A program made the position numbers and the translations under genes. From the NCBI RefSeq assembly GCF_002776525.5, contig NC_045452.1:26635737-26699736 (forward strand): a stretch of DNA of 64,000 nucleotides, in the 5' to 3' direction. The DNA is from Piliocolobus tephrosceles. Its lineage: Eukaryota; Chordata; Mammalia; Primates; Cercopithecidae. The notes beneath the pieces were generated by a model. That model was given only the letters and a program-made list of their open reading frames with translations, was not told the origin of the DNA and ran no database searches. Below, in pieces: positions 21,405-33,489 of the stretch (its first letter is position 1; each line of letters opens with the position of its first letter).

Positions 21405-21708
21405 GGTGAGCACAGTGGTTCACGCCTGTGACCTGGAAGGCTGTGACCTGGAACTGGAAGGCTGAGGTGGGAGGATCACTTGAGGCCAGGAGTTTGAGAC
21501 CAGTTTGGGCAATATAGTGAGACCCAGTCTCTACAAAATACGCGACAAAGCCAGGTACGGTGCTGTGCACCTGTAGTCTCAGCTACTCGGGAGGCTGAGG
21601 CGGGAGGATTGCTTGAGCCCAGGAGTTCAAGGCTGTAGTGAACTATGATCATATCACTGCACTCCAACCTGGGCAACAGCATGAGACCCCATCTCTAAAA
21701 TAAAAAAA
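21405..21708 (+). mobile_element. Old Alu (AluJ-like)
   Basis: GTGAGCACAGTGGTTCACGC with a local duplication of GTGACCTGGAA, through CATGAGACCCCATCTCTAAA. Confidence 0.87.
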
Positions 21709-21711
21709 TCG

Positions 21712-21988
21712 GGCCGGGCGCGGTGGCTCAAGCCTGTAATCCCAGCACTTTGGGAGGCCGAGACGGGCGGATCACGAGGTCAGGAGATCGAGACCATCCT
21801 GGCTAACATGGTGAAACCCCGTCTAAAAATACAAAAACTAGCTGGGCGAGGTGGCGGGCGCCTGTAGTCTCAGCTACTCGGGAGGCTGAGGCAGGAGAAT
21901 GGCGTAAACCCGGGAGGCGGAGCTTGCAATGAGCTGAGATCGGGCCACTGCACTCCAGTCCGGGCGACAGAGCAAGACTCCGCCTCAA

Positions 21989-22021
<33 letters not shown>

Positions 22022-22030
22022 ATAAAACAA
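21712..22030 (+). mobile_element. AluYR-type with (AAT)n/(AAAAT)n tail
   Basis: GGCCGGGCGCGGTGGCTCAA, GGGCGAGGTGGCGGG. The tail has degenerated to AATAATAATAAATAAAAAT. Confidence 0.93.
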
Positions 22031-22121
22031 AAACATCTTCATTGGGTCTTTGTCCCTGGTTCCTGGCAGAGCTCCTAAAACCCTTGGAAGAGCATCTTCT
22101 TTTGTTACTCACTATGAGTTC

Positions 22122-22415
22122 TCTTTTTTTTTTTTTTTGAGATGGGATCTCACTCTGTCACCCAGGCTGCAGTGCAGTGGCATGATCTCAGCTCACTGCA
22201 GCCTCCACCTCCCGGGTTCAAGCAATTCGTCTGCCTCAGCCTCCTGAGTAGCTAGGATTACAGGCGCCCACCACCCCACCTGGCTAATTTTTGTATTTTT
22301 ATTAGAGATGGGGGTCTCACCATGTTGGCCAGGTTGGTCTCACTCCTGACCTCAGGTGATCCACCCGCCTCAGCCTCCCAAAGTGCTGGGATTACAGGAA
22401 TGAGCCACTGTGTGG
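22122..22415 (-). mobile_element. Alu, full length
   Basis: T16 leader, GAGATGGGATCTCACTCTGT to GAATGAGCCACTGTG. Confidence 0.92.
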
Positions 22416-22761
22416 TCAAGCTCTCTTGACCATACTTGGGTTTGTACTGTGGATAGCTTCAGGATGGGGGCTGTCTCAGAGGAACCAGCCATGTGATTGA
22501 AGGTTGGAGCTATCAGTCCCTCACAACCTTTGGGGAGGGGAGAGAGACTGGATGGAGTGTGAGTGGATCACTAACGGCCAGTGAGGTATCCAGTCACGCC
22601 TACATAACAAAACGTGGGTCAAAATTGTGAACAACAAGGCTAAGAGCCTGTTTTCATGCTGGTTGGGAAGGTGGGGAGAAAAACGACTTTGCTTTATTCA
22701 GTGCCTGCTCATTCAATGAGCTAGGTGCTCAGAGCAAACTTACAGCAACAGATAATCTTCA
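22416..22761. other. Single-copy DNA
   Basis: No exon or repeat recognised. Confidence 0.4.
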
Positions 22762-23056
22762 GGCCGGGTGCGGTGGCTCACACCTGTAATTCCAGTGTTT
22801 TGGGAGGCTGAGGCAGATGGATCACTTGAGGCCAGGAGTTCGAGACCAACCTGGCCAATGTGGTGAAACCCCATCTTTACTAAAAATACAAAAACCAGCC
22901 AGGCATAGTGGTGCATGCCTGCAATCACAGCTACTCAGGAGGCAGAGACCAGAGAATCACTTGAACCCAGGAGATAGAGGTTGCCCCGAGATCACGCCAC
23001 TGCACTCCAGCCTGGGTGACAAAGTGAGAGACTGTCTCAACAACAACAAAAAAAAG
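22762..23056 (+). mobile_element. Alu, full length
   Basis: GGCCGGGTGCGGTGGCTCAC to TCTCAACAACAACAAAAAAA. Confidence 0.93.
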
Positions 23057-25655
23057 ATACTTTTCAGAAAAGGGTAAAACCATGACTGTCATACAGATGT
23101 AAAAACGAACGCACTGAAGAGTTTATTTAGCTCATGAGAGAATCAGGCAGATATTAGTGACTGAAAAGGGAATCAGAAGGACGGGGCATTTGTAGACCAG
23201 GGAGTATTCAAATGCAAGTGCAAATGGAGGCAGATCTGGGGAGTTTTGGCAGGAGAAGGGAGGAAGGGAGAGAAGGCAGTTGCACTTCTACCAGACAAGA
23301 CAGAATCTGGGTGTTTATGGGAGAGAACGATTTTCACTGCTGTGAGTTATCCACAGCTCGCAGAGTTGTAAAACAACTCCCAAAGAGTCAGAGTCGGAGA
23401 ACCTGGAGGAGCGTTCTCTGCTCTTCCTGATGCAAGCATGTTCCATTGAGGCCCACATTTATCACTACAAGTACAAGGATGCCCCTGCAGAGACTGGTAG
23501 CAAATGCTGGAAAAATGGGTTGGTGGCATGAGATCTAAATAATGGTTCGAGACAACCGATGAGGAAGAGGAGAGGGGGTCCCATGACAAAGACAGGCCTG
23601 AGAGTGACAGCCATGTCTTGGTGCCACACAGAGCAGCTCCTTGCTTGAAAGGCAGGAGAGAGTCAGCTGCGGTGGGCCGGGGTGGTGGCACGCGCGACGG
23701 TGGTTCTTTCTGCTCACGTTCCTTCATGGGTTTGACATTTCCTGCGTGTTCTGAGTCATTCAGGTTCTTGGCTGGAGCCAAGAGACCTGAGCTGCAGACC
23801 CAGCCCTCTGCCAACTTGCTGTGTGCCTTTGGGCAAGCCCTCACCCTCGCTGGGCCTCTGTTTTCCTGCTTTTCACTGTCGGTTGACGACCCAGGATGCT
23901 CACTGGGGTGGTCCTGGCGCCACTGTCTGGGATTCTTGGCAGTTCACGGGAAAGAGAAACCTGAGTGTGCAGAAAAGGCCTGCGTGAGTCAGGGTTCTCC
24001 ATTCCAGGCCAACAGAATCAATAGCAGTTACGTGTGCCCGTGTGTGTGTGCACGTGTGTGTTTTCATACATACCCCTGCGAGAGGGAGCTGAGAGTGCTG
24101 TCAGCTATAGGAACTGTGGGAGGGGAGAGGGGTTCCCAGGGCTCACCCTGGCACAGTCCCCTCCTGGCTGTTGCTACACAAGGCCCGGATTATGTGGGGC
24201 TCACACCGAGTGAGCAAACTTCAAAATAAATCCTCCTGTTGGTGTTTTTTGAGATAGGGGAAGGGGTAAAAGGCTTTTTCCTTGTTTGGATGATGCAGAG
24301 GCTGGAGGGAAAAACAAAGCCTTCTTGGCTTCAGAGGCGCTGGGCTCTGGGCAGGCTCCTCAGCCCTGTGACCTGTGAGTGGCTCTGGGGCCGCAGCTGG
24401 CCCGGGGCCTGCAGTGGGGTTTGCATGTGGCAGGGAGGCCTGTTCCCTGAGGACAGGGAAGAAGAAGAGGCCCAGGGCCATTTTGGCTGTTCCATCTGGT
24501 GTCACTGTCTCCTGCAAGGCTTTGAAGCAAGGATGCTGTCGCTGTGTCCCTGTGCCCTGGGAGGGGTGGGTACCTTAGAAGGTGCCCCTGCATTGCCAGG
24601 GAGGGGGACGTGTCCACATGGGACCTGGTGCCCCCAGAAGTTTGCTTCCCCACTGTTTGCTTGGCTTGTAACAGGTTTGTCATGGAGGCTGTGTCGCTAG
24701 TGAGGGCCGGGTTTCCAGGCTAGCCCACAAGGGGGTGTAATTGGGACCCTGGGGGCCATGGGGAAGGGTGGGACAGAGCTGGAGGGGCCTGGAGCCTGGG
24801 CTGCAGTGAGGGCCAAGCTGTGGGAGTGGGGACAGGTCAGGTCTGTCTCCGGCTGGAACCGGCCCTCTGCCCATCATCAAGCTTCGGGAGCCCCTCCTGC
24901 CTGTCGTGAGGTTTGAGTGACATGACAGGGTGGCAGGGAGTCCCCACGGGCCAAGGGCAGGAGCAGCCCTTGTCACCGCTGCATCTGGAAGCCAGAGCTT
25001 GTTGGGCGGCCGAGGCACACATGACCGGCATGCGCCAAGTCCTTGGCTTGCCAGGCAGCCCTTCTTCCTGACCAGCGGCCTGCGGTTTGTGGGTGTAGAT
25101 GATTGGGTTTCTTTTCTCACTTTCACAGCAGGCAAGGGGCAGCTCCCTGAAGGGTGTGAGCACAGGGTCCCAGCCTGGGTCTCGCTCCTATGTCCCTCTC
25201 CAGTCCCTAGCGAGCTGCTCCCCGGCCTGGGGAGGACTGGGAAGAGGCACTGGGGCTCCGCCTGGAGAAGGCAGGCCCAGGGGCCTCAGCTGGGTACGCT
25301 GGGCCTCCCCTGCCTGGCACCTGGGGTCCTGCACCCTGCCAGGGAGTCCAACCTGATCCTGGGTCTGCACCCGGGTCCTGCCAGCTGGCTCCACCACCTC
25401 CACGCATCTCCCTCCTGCCCTCGGAAGCCGTGGTGTGGTCTCTGGGATCAGGTGATTGTGGAAAAACACAGAGGACCAAAGCCCAGGGGAGGCTGTGGGG
25501 CGGGGCTGGCGGCAGGTCATGTCCCTGGCGTGAGAGGTTGTGCGTCCTTGGAGGGGGCTCTGGAATCAGTTGTCTGTACTGCAGTAGGAAGGAGAAAGGA
25601 GTGTCCACGAGGAACTTGCTGGAGTCTGACGGCCCAGAACTGCAGGTGTGGAGGA
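23057..25655. other. Long single-copy GC-rich interval with MIR at 23750-23870
   Basis: GACCCAGCCCTCTGCCAACT, GTGTGCCTTTGGGCAAGCCC and GGCCTCTGTTTTCCTGC mark a minus-strand MIR. The remainder is GC-rich. The longest open frame (24930-25925) merges unrelated sequence with a TG repeat and has no domain, so I do not call a gene. Confidence 0.45.
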
Positions 25656-25856
25656 GTCAGAGCTTGTGTGGGCACATGTGTATCTATGCACACGTGTGTG
25701 CACATGTGTGTGCATGTCTGCATGTCTGCATGTGTGTTGTGTGCATGTATGTGTGCGTGTGTCTCTGCATGTCTGCATGTGTCTGCAGGTGTGTCTGCAT
25801 GTGGGCATGCGTGTCTGTACATGTATGCGCATGTGTGTGTCTGTGTGAGATGTGGG
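25656..25856. repeat. TG/TGCATG-rich imperfect satellite
   Basis: GTGTGTGCATGTCTGCATGT-type units with TGCATG and GCATGTGT cores over about 200 bp. Confidence 0.85.
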
Positions 25857-26922
25857 AAGTACGCACATGATGACAAGACCTCGCCTGCCTGTCTTCCTGG
25901 GGACCCTCCCGGGGGCTCTCTCTAGGGGTCTTTGCCACCCTTTCCTCCTTCCTCTCCCTGGTCTTGGGCTCCGACAATGCTCCGGCGTCCCTCAGGTGTT
26001 TGGCACCAAGTCAGTGAGTAGTGGGGCAGGGTTCTTGCTCCATCTCGCAGACCAGAGAGCAAAACTCCTGGCCAAGGCCACACAGCAGTCTGGCAGCAGA
26101 GTGCAGCCTGAGGGAGCAGATGACAGGGCCTTCGGGGAGGCTCTTGGGGTCGGGGGTGGGACTGCCGCAGGAGGTGGAGGGAGGAGTCTGGCTGAAACTG
26201 GATATCAAGTCTGGGAAAACGGCCACTGCTTGGCTCCAAAACCAAAACGTCTGGGCTTACCTGTGTTAAGGTAAAAGAAAATGCAGAGGCGGAATTACGG
26301 GAGCCATCCTCAGGCTGGTTTGCTGTGTGACTTCGAACAAGTGCCTGCCCTTGAACAAACGTCTGTACCTCACTGGCCTCCGTTTGCTTCTCCGATAAAT
26401 GGGGAAGTTGGACGCATCAAGATAATGGAGCTGTGCAAGGGTTTCTTTCCTTCCTTCTCTGCTTCCTCCCTGCCTCCTTCCCACTTTCCCCTGACTACAG
26501 AAACATTCCAGAAATATTGCCGAGAACACACACACTCCTTATCTCGATTCAGAAGTTGGTATTGTTTATTACAGATGCTCTTTCTTCCCTCTCTCTGTCT
26601 CTTTTAGCTGAACTATTGGAGAGTAAGCTGTAGACCCCCGCAGTCCCTGCTGAACATATTAGCTGCCCCTCCTGAACAGAAAGACATTCTCCCGTATAGC
26701 CTGATACCATTATCACACTAAGAAAATTCCCAGCAGTTACTTAATGTCATCGACTACGCAGGCCACATTCAAATCCCACAGTTGTCCCCGGCATGGCTGC
26801 AGTGCTCTTTCATAAACCTGAACCCACCGAGGCTCCCACGCTGCCTTGAACTGTTGTGTGTCTTGGGCTTCTTTCCATTGGAAAACAATCCCCTACAGCT
26901 CCCTCCTTTTAAAAACTGATAT
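25857..26922. other. Single-copy DNA with MIR at 26300-26420
   Basis: TGCTGTGTGACTTCGAACAA, CACTGGCCTCCGTTTGC and TCCGATAAATGGGGAAG fit a minus-strand MIR. The remainder is unassigned; 26740-26900 may be decayed L1. Confidence 0.45.
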
Positions 26923-27137
26923 CCCAGCCTGGCCAATATGGTGAAACCCCATCTTTACTAAAAACACAAACATTAGCCAGGCGTGGAGGTGCATGCCTGT
27001 AGTTCCAGCTACTCGGGAGGCTGAGGCAGGAGAATCACTTGAACCCAGGAGATAGAGGTTGCAGTGAGCCGAGACCAAGCCACTGCACTCCAACCTGGGA
27101 GACAAAGTGAGACTCCGTCTCAAAAAATTAAAAAAAT
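26923..27137 (+). mobile_element. Alu, 5'-truncated
   Basis: Begins at CCAGCCTGGCCAATATGGTG. Right arm complete, tail AAAAAATTAAAAAAAT. Confidence 0.9.
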
Positions 27138-27221
27138 GACATCAACATTTAAAGTTACCAGACCAATTGTCCTGTAGAATGTCTCTCCTAGATTTGTCAG
27201 ATTTCCTCCCCACATGATGTC

Positions 27222-27523
27222 TTTTTTTTTTTTTTTTTTGGTGAGATGGAGTCTTGGTCTGTCACCTAGGCTGAAATGCAGTGGCACGATCTCGGCTCAC
27301 TGCACCCTCCACCTCCCAGGTTCAAGCAATTCTCCTGCCTCAGCCTCCTGAGTAACTGGGATTACAGGCGCACGCCATCATGCCTGGCTAATTTATGGAT
27401 TTTTCATAGAGACAGGGTTTCACCATGTTGGTCAGTTTGGTCTCAAACTCCTGACTTCGTGATCCACCTGCCTCAGCCTCCCAAAGTGCTGGGATTGCAG
27501 GCGTGAGCCACCGTGCCCAGCCT
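27222..27523 (-). mobile_element. Alu, full length
   Basis: T17 leader, GAGATGGAGTCTTGGTCTGT to GAGCCACCGTGCCCAGCC. Confidence 0.93.
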
Positions 27524-27532
27524 CATTTCTTT

Positions 27533-27842
27533 CTTTTTTTTTTTTTTTGCTGTTTTTGAGATAGCGTCTCACTCTTTCACCCAGGCTGGAGGGCAGTGGT
27601 GCAACCAGCCTCAACTGCAGCCTCAACCTCCTGGGCTCAAGCGATCCTCCTACCTCAGCCTCCTTAGTAGCTGAGACTACAGGTGTACACCACTACATCT
27701 GGCTAATTTTTTTTTTTATCTTGCAGAGACAGAGGTCTTGCTGCATTACCAAGGCTGGTCTCGAACTCCTGGGATCAAGCACTTCTCCCGCCTTAGCCTC
27801 CCAAAGCACTGGGATTACAGGCACGAGCCACTGCACCTGGCC
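27533..27842 (-). mobile_element. Old Alu
   Basis: T leader, TTTTTGAGATAGCGTCTCAC to GAGCCACTGCACCTGGCC. Tandem with the previous Alu. Confidence 0.9.
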
Positions 27843-28080
27843 TTGATGTCTTTTCTCTTGTTCTTGGACCTGGAGGTATTTCCTGTAAATTGAACATTAG
27901 CACCGAAGGCTTAATTGGATTCAGATGAAACTTTTTGGGCACGAGTTCTTCACAGCTGTGGGTCCTTCCTGTTGCAGGAAGGTGTGACTTCAGGTCACCC
28001 TGCTGTCATGACTCTAGATGAACTTCTTGGCTGAGGTGGTGGCTGCTAGAGTCCCTGTCATGGAGGTGTGTTTTTCTCTC

Positions 28081-28369
28081 TTTTTTTTTTTTTCCCAAGA
28101 CAGAGTCTCTGTTGCTCAGGTTGGAGTGCAATGGCACAATCTCAGCTCACCACAACCTGCTTCTCCTGGGTCCAAGTGATTCTCCTGCCTCAGCCTCCCG
28201 AGTAGCTGGGATTAGTGCACTACCATGCCTGGCTAATTTTTGTATTTTTAGTAGAGATGTGGGTTCACCATGTTGGCCAGGCTGGTCTTGAACTCCTGAC
28301 CTCAGGTGATCCACCTGCCTCAGCCTCCCAAAGTGCTGGGCTGACAGGCATGAGCCACTGCGCTGGACC
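28081..28369 (-). mobile_element. Alu, full length
   Basis: T14 leader, AAGACAGAGTCTCTGTTGCT to GAGCCACTGCGCTGGACC. Confidence 0.92.
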
Positions 28370-29186
28370 GTGTTTTTCCCATTGAGCAGCCCTGGGCTTT
28401 GGTGAGCGTCGTCCTGTTCTCCATCATCTTTCACCTGCGGCTGCGTCATCCACCGACCATCTTGGCCTGAAACACTTCTTGAAAATCAGCTGAACATATT
28501 TGTGGTCTATTCGAGACTTTCTGTCCTGTTCCCCTGACCTGTATGTGTCTCTATGCCAACCCCATACTGTCCTGATTACTGTAGCTTTATAATAGGTCTT
28601 GAGATCAGAAATTCTTCCAACTTTCTTCCTTTTTGAAATTGTTTTTGCCATTCTGGGCCCTTTTTAGTTTCAAATACATTTTGGAAACAGTTTATGAATT
28701 TCTGTGAAAAAGCCTGCTGGGATTTTGGTTGGGATTGTGTTTGAATCTATAGATGGATTTGAGAAGAATTGATATCGTGACAATATCGTGTCTTTTAATC
28801 CAGGAGTGTGATATATTTCCCCGTATCCTTAGGTCCCTTTACTTTTTTTCAACAATGTTTTGTAGTTTCATGTGTAAAGATTAGGCACCTCTTTTGTTCT
28901 CTGAGTATGTTGTAATTATTGGTGCTATTGTAATTGTTTGATGGGTTCTTCCTGCCTGCTACACAGAGAAACCAATTCACTGAGACCGCAGGATTGCAGT
29001 AAAGAAACAGTTTCATTGATTCAAGGCCAACCCACACAGGAGAACGGGAGTTATTACTCAAATCAGTCTCCTTGAAAATTCAGAGGCTAGGGGTTTTTCA
29101 AGGATATTTTGGCAGGCAGAGGGTTAGGGAATGGGTGCTGTTGATTGGTTGAGGTTGCAATCACAGGGCTGTAGAAAATGATCCTT

Positions 29187-29480
29187 GGCCGGGCGCCGTG
29201 GCTCACGCCTGTAATCCCAGAACTTTGGGAGACTGAGGCGGATAGATCACGAGGTCAGAAGTTCGAGACCATCCTGGCCAACATGGTGAAACCCCGTCTC
29301 TACTAAAAACACAATAATTAGCCAGGCGTGGTGGCATGTACCTGTTTTCCCAGCTACTCGGGAGGCTGAGGCAGGAGAATTTCTTGAACCCGGGAGGTGG
29401 AGGTTACAGTGAGCCGAGATCGTGCCACCGCACTCCAGCCTTGGCAACAGAGCGAGACTCCATCTCAAAAAATAAAAAAT
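29187..29480 (+). mobile_element. Alu in LTR-like element
   Basis: GGCCGGGCGCCGTGGCTCAC to CATCTCAAAAAATAAAAAAT. Confidence 0.93.
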
Positions 29481-29604
29481 AAAATCCTCCTTGTCTACTG
29501 AGTCCACTTATGGATAGGGACTACAGGACTAGAGTCATGAGTCTTGGGTGCAGGTGGAGTCATCTGCCAGGAATGCAAAAGTCTGAAAAGGCCAATCTTA
29601 GATT

Positions 29605-29907
29605 CTTTTTTTTTCTTTTTGAGACCGTGCCTCACTCTATCACCCAGGCTGGAGTGCAGTGATGCCATCTCGGCTCATTGCACCTTCTACCTCCCGGGTT
29701 CAAGCAATCCTCCTGCCTCAGCCTCCTGAGTAGCTGGGATTACAGATGCCTGCCACCATGCCTGACTAATTTTTGTATTTTTAGTAGAGACCGGGTTTTA
29801 CCAGGCTGGTCTTAAACTCCTGGTCTTAAACTCCTGACCTCAGGTGATTCACCCGCTTTGGCCTCCCAAAGTGCTGGGATTGCAGGCATGAGCCACTATG
29901 CCCAGCC
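29605..29907 (-). mobile_element. Alu with internal 14-bp duplication
   Basis: GAGACCGTGCCTCACTCTAT to GAGCCACTATGCCCAGCC. GGTCTTAAACTCCT occurs twice in tandem at about 29807-29837. Flanks AATCTTAGATTCT and AATCTTGGGTTCT are the target duplication. Confidence 0.92.
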
Positions 29908-30433
29908 TAATCTTGGGTTCTGCAGTAGTGATGTTATCTATGGGAGTAATTGGGGAAGATACAAATCTTGTGACCTCCGGAACAATGGCTGGTGACTACG
30001 CCTAGGTCTTTGCAGAATTCAGACTACTCTCATTAATCCTCACCTTGTAGCCTTTTATTAGTTTTATAAAGATGATTTAGTTTTGGGAAGGGATATTATC
30101 ATTTAAACTATAAACTAAAGTTAGCTTGGCCCATGCCCAGGAATGGCCAAAGGCAGTTTGGAAGTTAAAAGCAGGATGGAGCTGGTCAGATCAAATCTCT
30201 TTCACTGTCATAATTTTTTCACTGTTATAATTTCGGCAAAGGCGGTTTCACTGTTGCTGATGGATTTTTAAGTTTTAATTTTCAGTTCGTTCTTTGCTGG
30301 CATATGGAAATAGAATTGATTTTTGTATATTAAGTTTTTTCAAAACTTTGCTAATTTTGTTTATTGGTTCTAGTAGTTCCTTTGTAGATTCCTTAGGATT
30401 TTTATTTAGATGATCATGTAGTTTGCAAAGAAT

Positions 30434-30728
30434 GTTTTTTTTTTTTTTTGAGACAGATTCTTGCTCTGTCAGCCAGGCTGGAGTACAATGCCATGATCTT
30501 GGTTCACTGAAACCTCCACCTCCTGGTTCAAACGATTCTCCTGCCTCACCCTCCCAAATAGCTGGGACTACAGGCGCACGCCACCATGCCTGGCTAATTT
30601 TTGTATTTTTAGTAGAGATGGGGTTTCACCATGTTGATCAGGGTGGTCTCGAACTCCTGACCTCAGGCGATCCGCCCGCCTTGGCCTCCCAAAGTGCTGG
30701 GATTACAGGCATGAGACACCCCCCCGGC
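30434..30728 (-). mobile_element. Alu
   Basis: T15 leader, GAGACAGATTCTTGCTCTGT to GAGACACCCCCCCGGCC. Confidence 0.92.
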
Positions 30729-31027
30729 CTTTTTTTTTCCTCTTTGAGACAAAGTCTTGCTCTTGTCCCCCAGGCTGCAGTGCAATGGTGTGATCTTGGC
30801 TCACTGCAGCCTCCACCTTCCGGGTTCAAGCAATTCTCCTGCCTCAGACTCCTGAGGAGGTGGGATTCCAGGCACCTGCCACCACACCTGGGTAATGTTT
30901 GTATTTTTAGTAGAGATGGAGTTTCACCATGTTGGTCAGGCTGTTCTCAAACTCCTGACCTCAGATGATCTGCCCACTTCGGCCTCCCAAAGTGCTGGGA
31001 TTACAGGCGTGAGCCACCACGCCCGGC
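30729..31027 (-). mobile_element. Alu, tandem with previous
   Basis: GAGACAAAGTCTTGCTCTTG to GAGCCACCACGCCCGGCC. Confidence 0.92.
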
Positions 31028-31390
31028 CTGCAAGTAAATTTTTACTGCTTTTCCTTTCCAATCTTTATGCCTTTTTCTTCCTTGTTTTATTACAGTGGGT
31101 AGGACCTCCAGTATACTGTTGAATAGAGGTGCTGAGAAGGGTTGTCACTGTTCATTGTTCTGAGCGCTTTCAGTCTTTCACTGTTGTGTGTGATGTTAGC
31201 TGTAGATGTTTTGTAATTGCTCTCTACCTGGTTTAGGAAGTTTTCGTCTGTTCTTATTTTGCTAAGCTTTATTATGAGTGAGTCTCGAATGTTGTGAAAT
31301 CCTTTTTTCCTTTTTCTGCATCTATTGAGATCCTCATTTTTTTCCTTTTCTGTTTTACTATGTTTTTATGTTTCGTTTTACTACTGTTTT

Positions 31391-31583
31391 ACTTTTTTTT
31401 TTTCCGAGACAGAGTCTCTGTTGCCCAGGCTGGAGTGCAGTGGCACGATCTCGGCTCACTGCAAACTACAGTGATTGACTTTTTTTTTTTTAGTAGAGAC
31501 AGGGTTTCGCCATTTTGGCCAGGCTGGTCTCGAACTCCTGACCTCAAATGATCCACCCACCTCGGCTTCCCAAAGTGCTGGCT
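31391..31583 (-). mobile_element. Alu, internally deleted
   Basis: Right-arm start is joined by CTACAGTGATTGAC and a T run to the left arm (TAGTAGAGACAGGGTTTCGC), then cut at GTGCTGGCTGA. Confidence 0.85.
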
Positions 31584-31780
31584 GATTTTTTTTTTTTTTT
31601 TTTGAGACGGAATCTGGCTCTGCCACCCAGGCTGGAGTGCAGTGGTGAGATCTCTGCTCACTGCAAGCTCCGCCCCCTGGGTTCACGCCATTCTCCTGCC
31701 TCAGCCTCCCGAGTAGCTGGGACTACAGGCGCCCGCCACTACGCCCGGCTAGTTTTTTTGTATTTTTAGTAAAGACGGGG
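31584..31780 (-). mobile_element. AluY, truncated by the next Alu
   Basis: T leader, GAGACGGAATCTGGCTCTGC to AGTAAAGACGGGGTTTC, where the following Alu's T leader begins. The remainder is missing. Confidence 0.88.
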
Positions 31781-32083
31781 TTTCTTTTTTTTTTTGAGAC
31801 GGAGTCTCGCTCTGTCGCCTGGGCTGGAGTGCAGTGGCTGGATCTCGGCTCACTGCAAGCTCCGCCTCCCGGGTTCACGCCATTCTCCTGCCTCAGCCTC
31901 CCGAGTAGCTGGGACTACAGGCACCCGCCACCACGCCCGGCTGGTTTTTTGTATTTTGTTTTAGTAGAGATGGGGTTTCACCGGGTTAGCCAGGATGGTC
32001 TCGATCTCCTGACCTCGTGATCCGCCCGTCTCGGCCTCCCAAAGTGCTGGGATTACAGGCGTGAGCCACTGCGCCCGCCAATT
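31781..32083 (-). mobile_element. AluY, full length
   Basis: GAGACGGAGTCTCGCTCTGT, GTGGCTGGATCTCGGCTC to GAGCCACTGCGCCCGCC. Confidence 0.92.
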
Positions 32084-32410
32084 TTTGAATATTAAAACAA
32101 CTTTGCAAAGCTGAAAGAAACCCTCCTTGTTCATGATAGGTTGTATTTGTTATATATTGCTGGGTTTGATTTGGTAATATTTTGTTAAGATTGTTTATGT
32201 CTTTGTTCCTAAGGGAGATGAAGCTTTCTTTTCTTGTATTGTCTTTGGTTTGGGCATAAGGGTAATGCTGGCCCCATAAAATAAGTTAGGAAGCATTTCC
32301 TTATCTTCTGTTTTCTGGCAGAGTTAGCGGAGAACTGGTATTATTTCTAATGTACATGTGGTAGAATTCACATGTAGCACCAGAGTTTTCTTTGCATTTG
32401 TTTTCTCTCT

Positions 32411-32702
32411 CTTTTTTCTGAGACGGGGTCTCTTCCTGTCTCCCGGGTCTCCCGTGATTTTGCCGTGGTGCAATCATATCTCATTGCGGCCCTGACCTCC
32501 TGGGTTCAAGTCCTCCTACTTCAGCCTCCCAAGTAGCTGGGACTACAGGTGTGCACCACCATGTGCAGTTAATCTTTATTTTTTGTAGATACGAGATCTC
32601 ATCTGTTGCCCAGACTGGTCTTAAACCTCTGGGCTTAAGTGACCCTCCTGCCTTGGCCTCCCAAAGTGCTGGGATTATAGGTGTGAGTCACCAAGCCTGG
32701 CC
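32411..32702 (-). mobile_element. Old Alu (AluJ-like)
   Basis: GAGACGGGGTCTCTTCCTGT to GAGTCACCAAGCCTGGCC, strongly diverged. Confidence 0.85.
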
Positions 32703-33162
32703 AGGAAGCTTTTCATAACAAATTTGACTTACGTACTAGATAGTGGGTTATTCAGGTTATCCGTTTCTTCTTGAGTGAGCTTTGGTAGCTTGTGTCTTTC
32801 AGGAATTGTGTCAAGTTTATCTAGATTGTTGAATGTATTAGCGTAAGGGCATTTGTAATATTCTCTCATTATCCTTTTAATGTCTGTAGTATCTGTAGTG
32901 ATGTCTCCTGTCTCAAGATGTAGATGTAGCTTCACCTTTGTATTTTAAGACATTTACTTTGTAAACTTTACTGTGTTCTAATTAGTGAATTGAAACATGC
33001 ATGCATTTTTATAGTAATAACACCTTTCCCCAAAGACCCCAAATAGCTTGGTTTTTAGTAATTACACTATGTGTCAGCAGAATATTAACATACTTCACAG
33101 GACAGATGTTTTATGACACCAGGATAGTATGGCATTTGTAAAACTATGTGAAATGTAGAATT

Positions 33163-33455
33163 TTTCTTTTTGCTCTTTTTCCTTGAGACAGGGTTTCGTT
33201 CCTGTTGCCCAGGCTGGGGTGCAATGGCACGATCTTGGCTCACTGCAGCTTCCGCATCCCAGACTCAAGTGATTCTCCTGCCTCAGTCTCCCAAGTAGCT
33301 GGGACTAAAGGTGCACAGCACCACACCCAGCTAATTTTAGTAGAGATGTTTTGTCATGTTGCCCAGCCTGATCTTGAACTCCTGGCCTCAAATGATCCAC
33401 CCTCGTCAGCCTCCCAAAGTGCTGGGATTGCAGGCATGACCCACCACACTGAGCA
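33163..33455 (-). mobile_element. Alu, full length
   Basis: GAGACAGGGTTTCGTTCCTG to CACCACACTGAGC. The 12-bp target duplication AAATGTAGAATT is perfect at 33151-33162 and 33456-33467. Confidence 0.94.
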
Positions 33456-33489
33456 AAATGTAGAATTATTAACATGCCCTTTATACTGT

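Larger units (their letters stand above)
28946..30262 (-). mobile_element. LTR-like element inserted in L1, unclassified
   Basis: Segments 28946-29186, 29481-29604 and 29908-30262 form one element split by two Alus: CTACACAGAGAAACCAATTC, GAATGGGTGCTGTTGATTGG, AATGCAAAAGTCTGAAAAGG, GTGATGTTATCTATGGGAGT, GGATATTATCATTTAAACTA. The text is typical of a primate endogenous-retrovirus LTR, but I cannot name the family, and the strand is a guess. The L1 reads continuously across it. No retroviral gene is present. Confidence 0.55.
28455..32945 (-). mobile_element. Old L1 ORF2 (minus strand), broken into five pieces
   Basis: L1 ORF2 antisense text occurs in consistent order at 28455-28945, 30263-30433, 31028-31390, 32084-32410 and 32703-32945. 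Conceptual minus-strand residues such as DLKTYYKATVIRTVW (near 28600) and TDIKRIMREYYKCPYANTF with PKLTQEETDNLN (32729-32900) belong to the L1 reverse-transcriptase protein. It is interrupted by an LTR-like element and eight Alus. Both ends are truncated and it carries many stops, so it is inactive. Confidence 0.88.

Noticed and set aside
24930..25925. 331-codon open frame on the plus strand
   Set aside because: It fuses unrelated GC-rich DNA with the TG/TGCATG tract, has no recognisable domain, and overlapping frames of similar length exist on both strands. GC-rich DNA yields long frames by chance.
32729..32935. Reverse-transcriptase-like peptide
   Set aside because: Not a host gene or retron: it is a decayed L1 ORF2 fragment in order with other L1 pieces.
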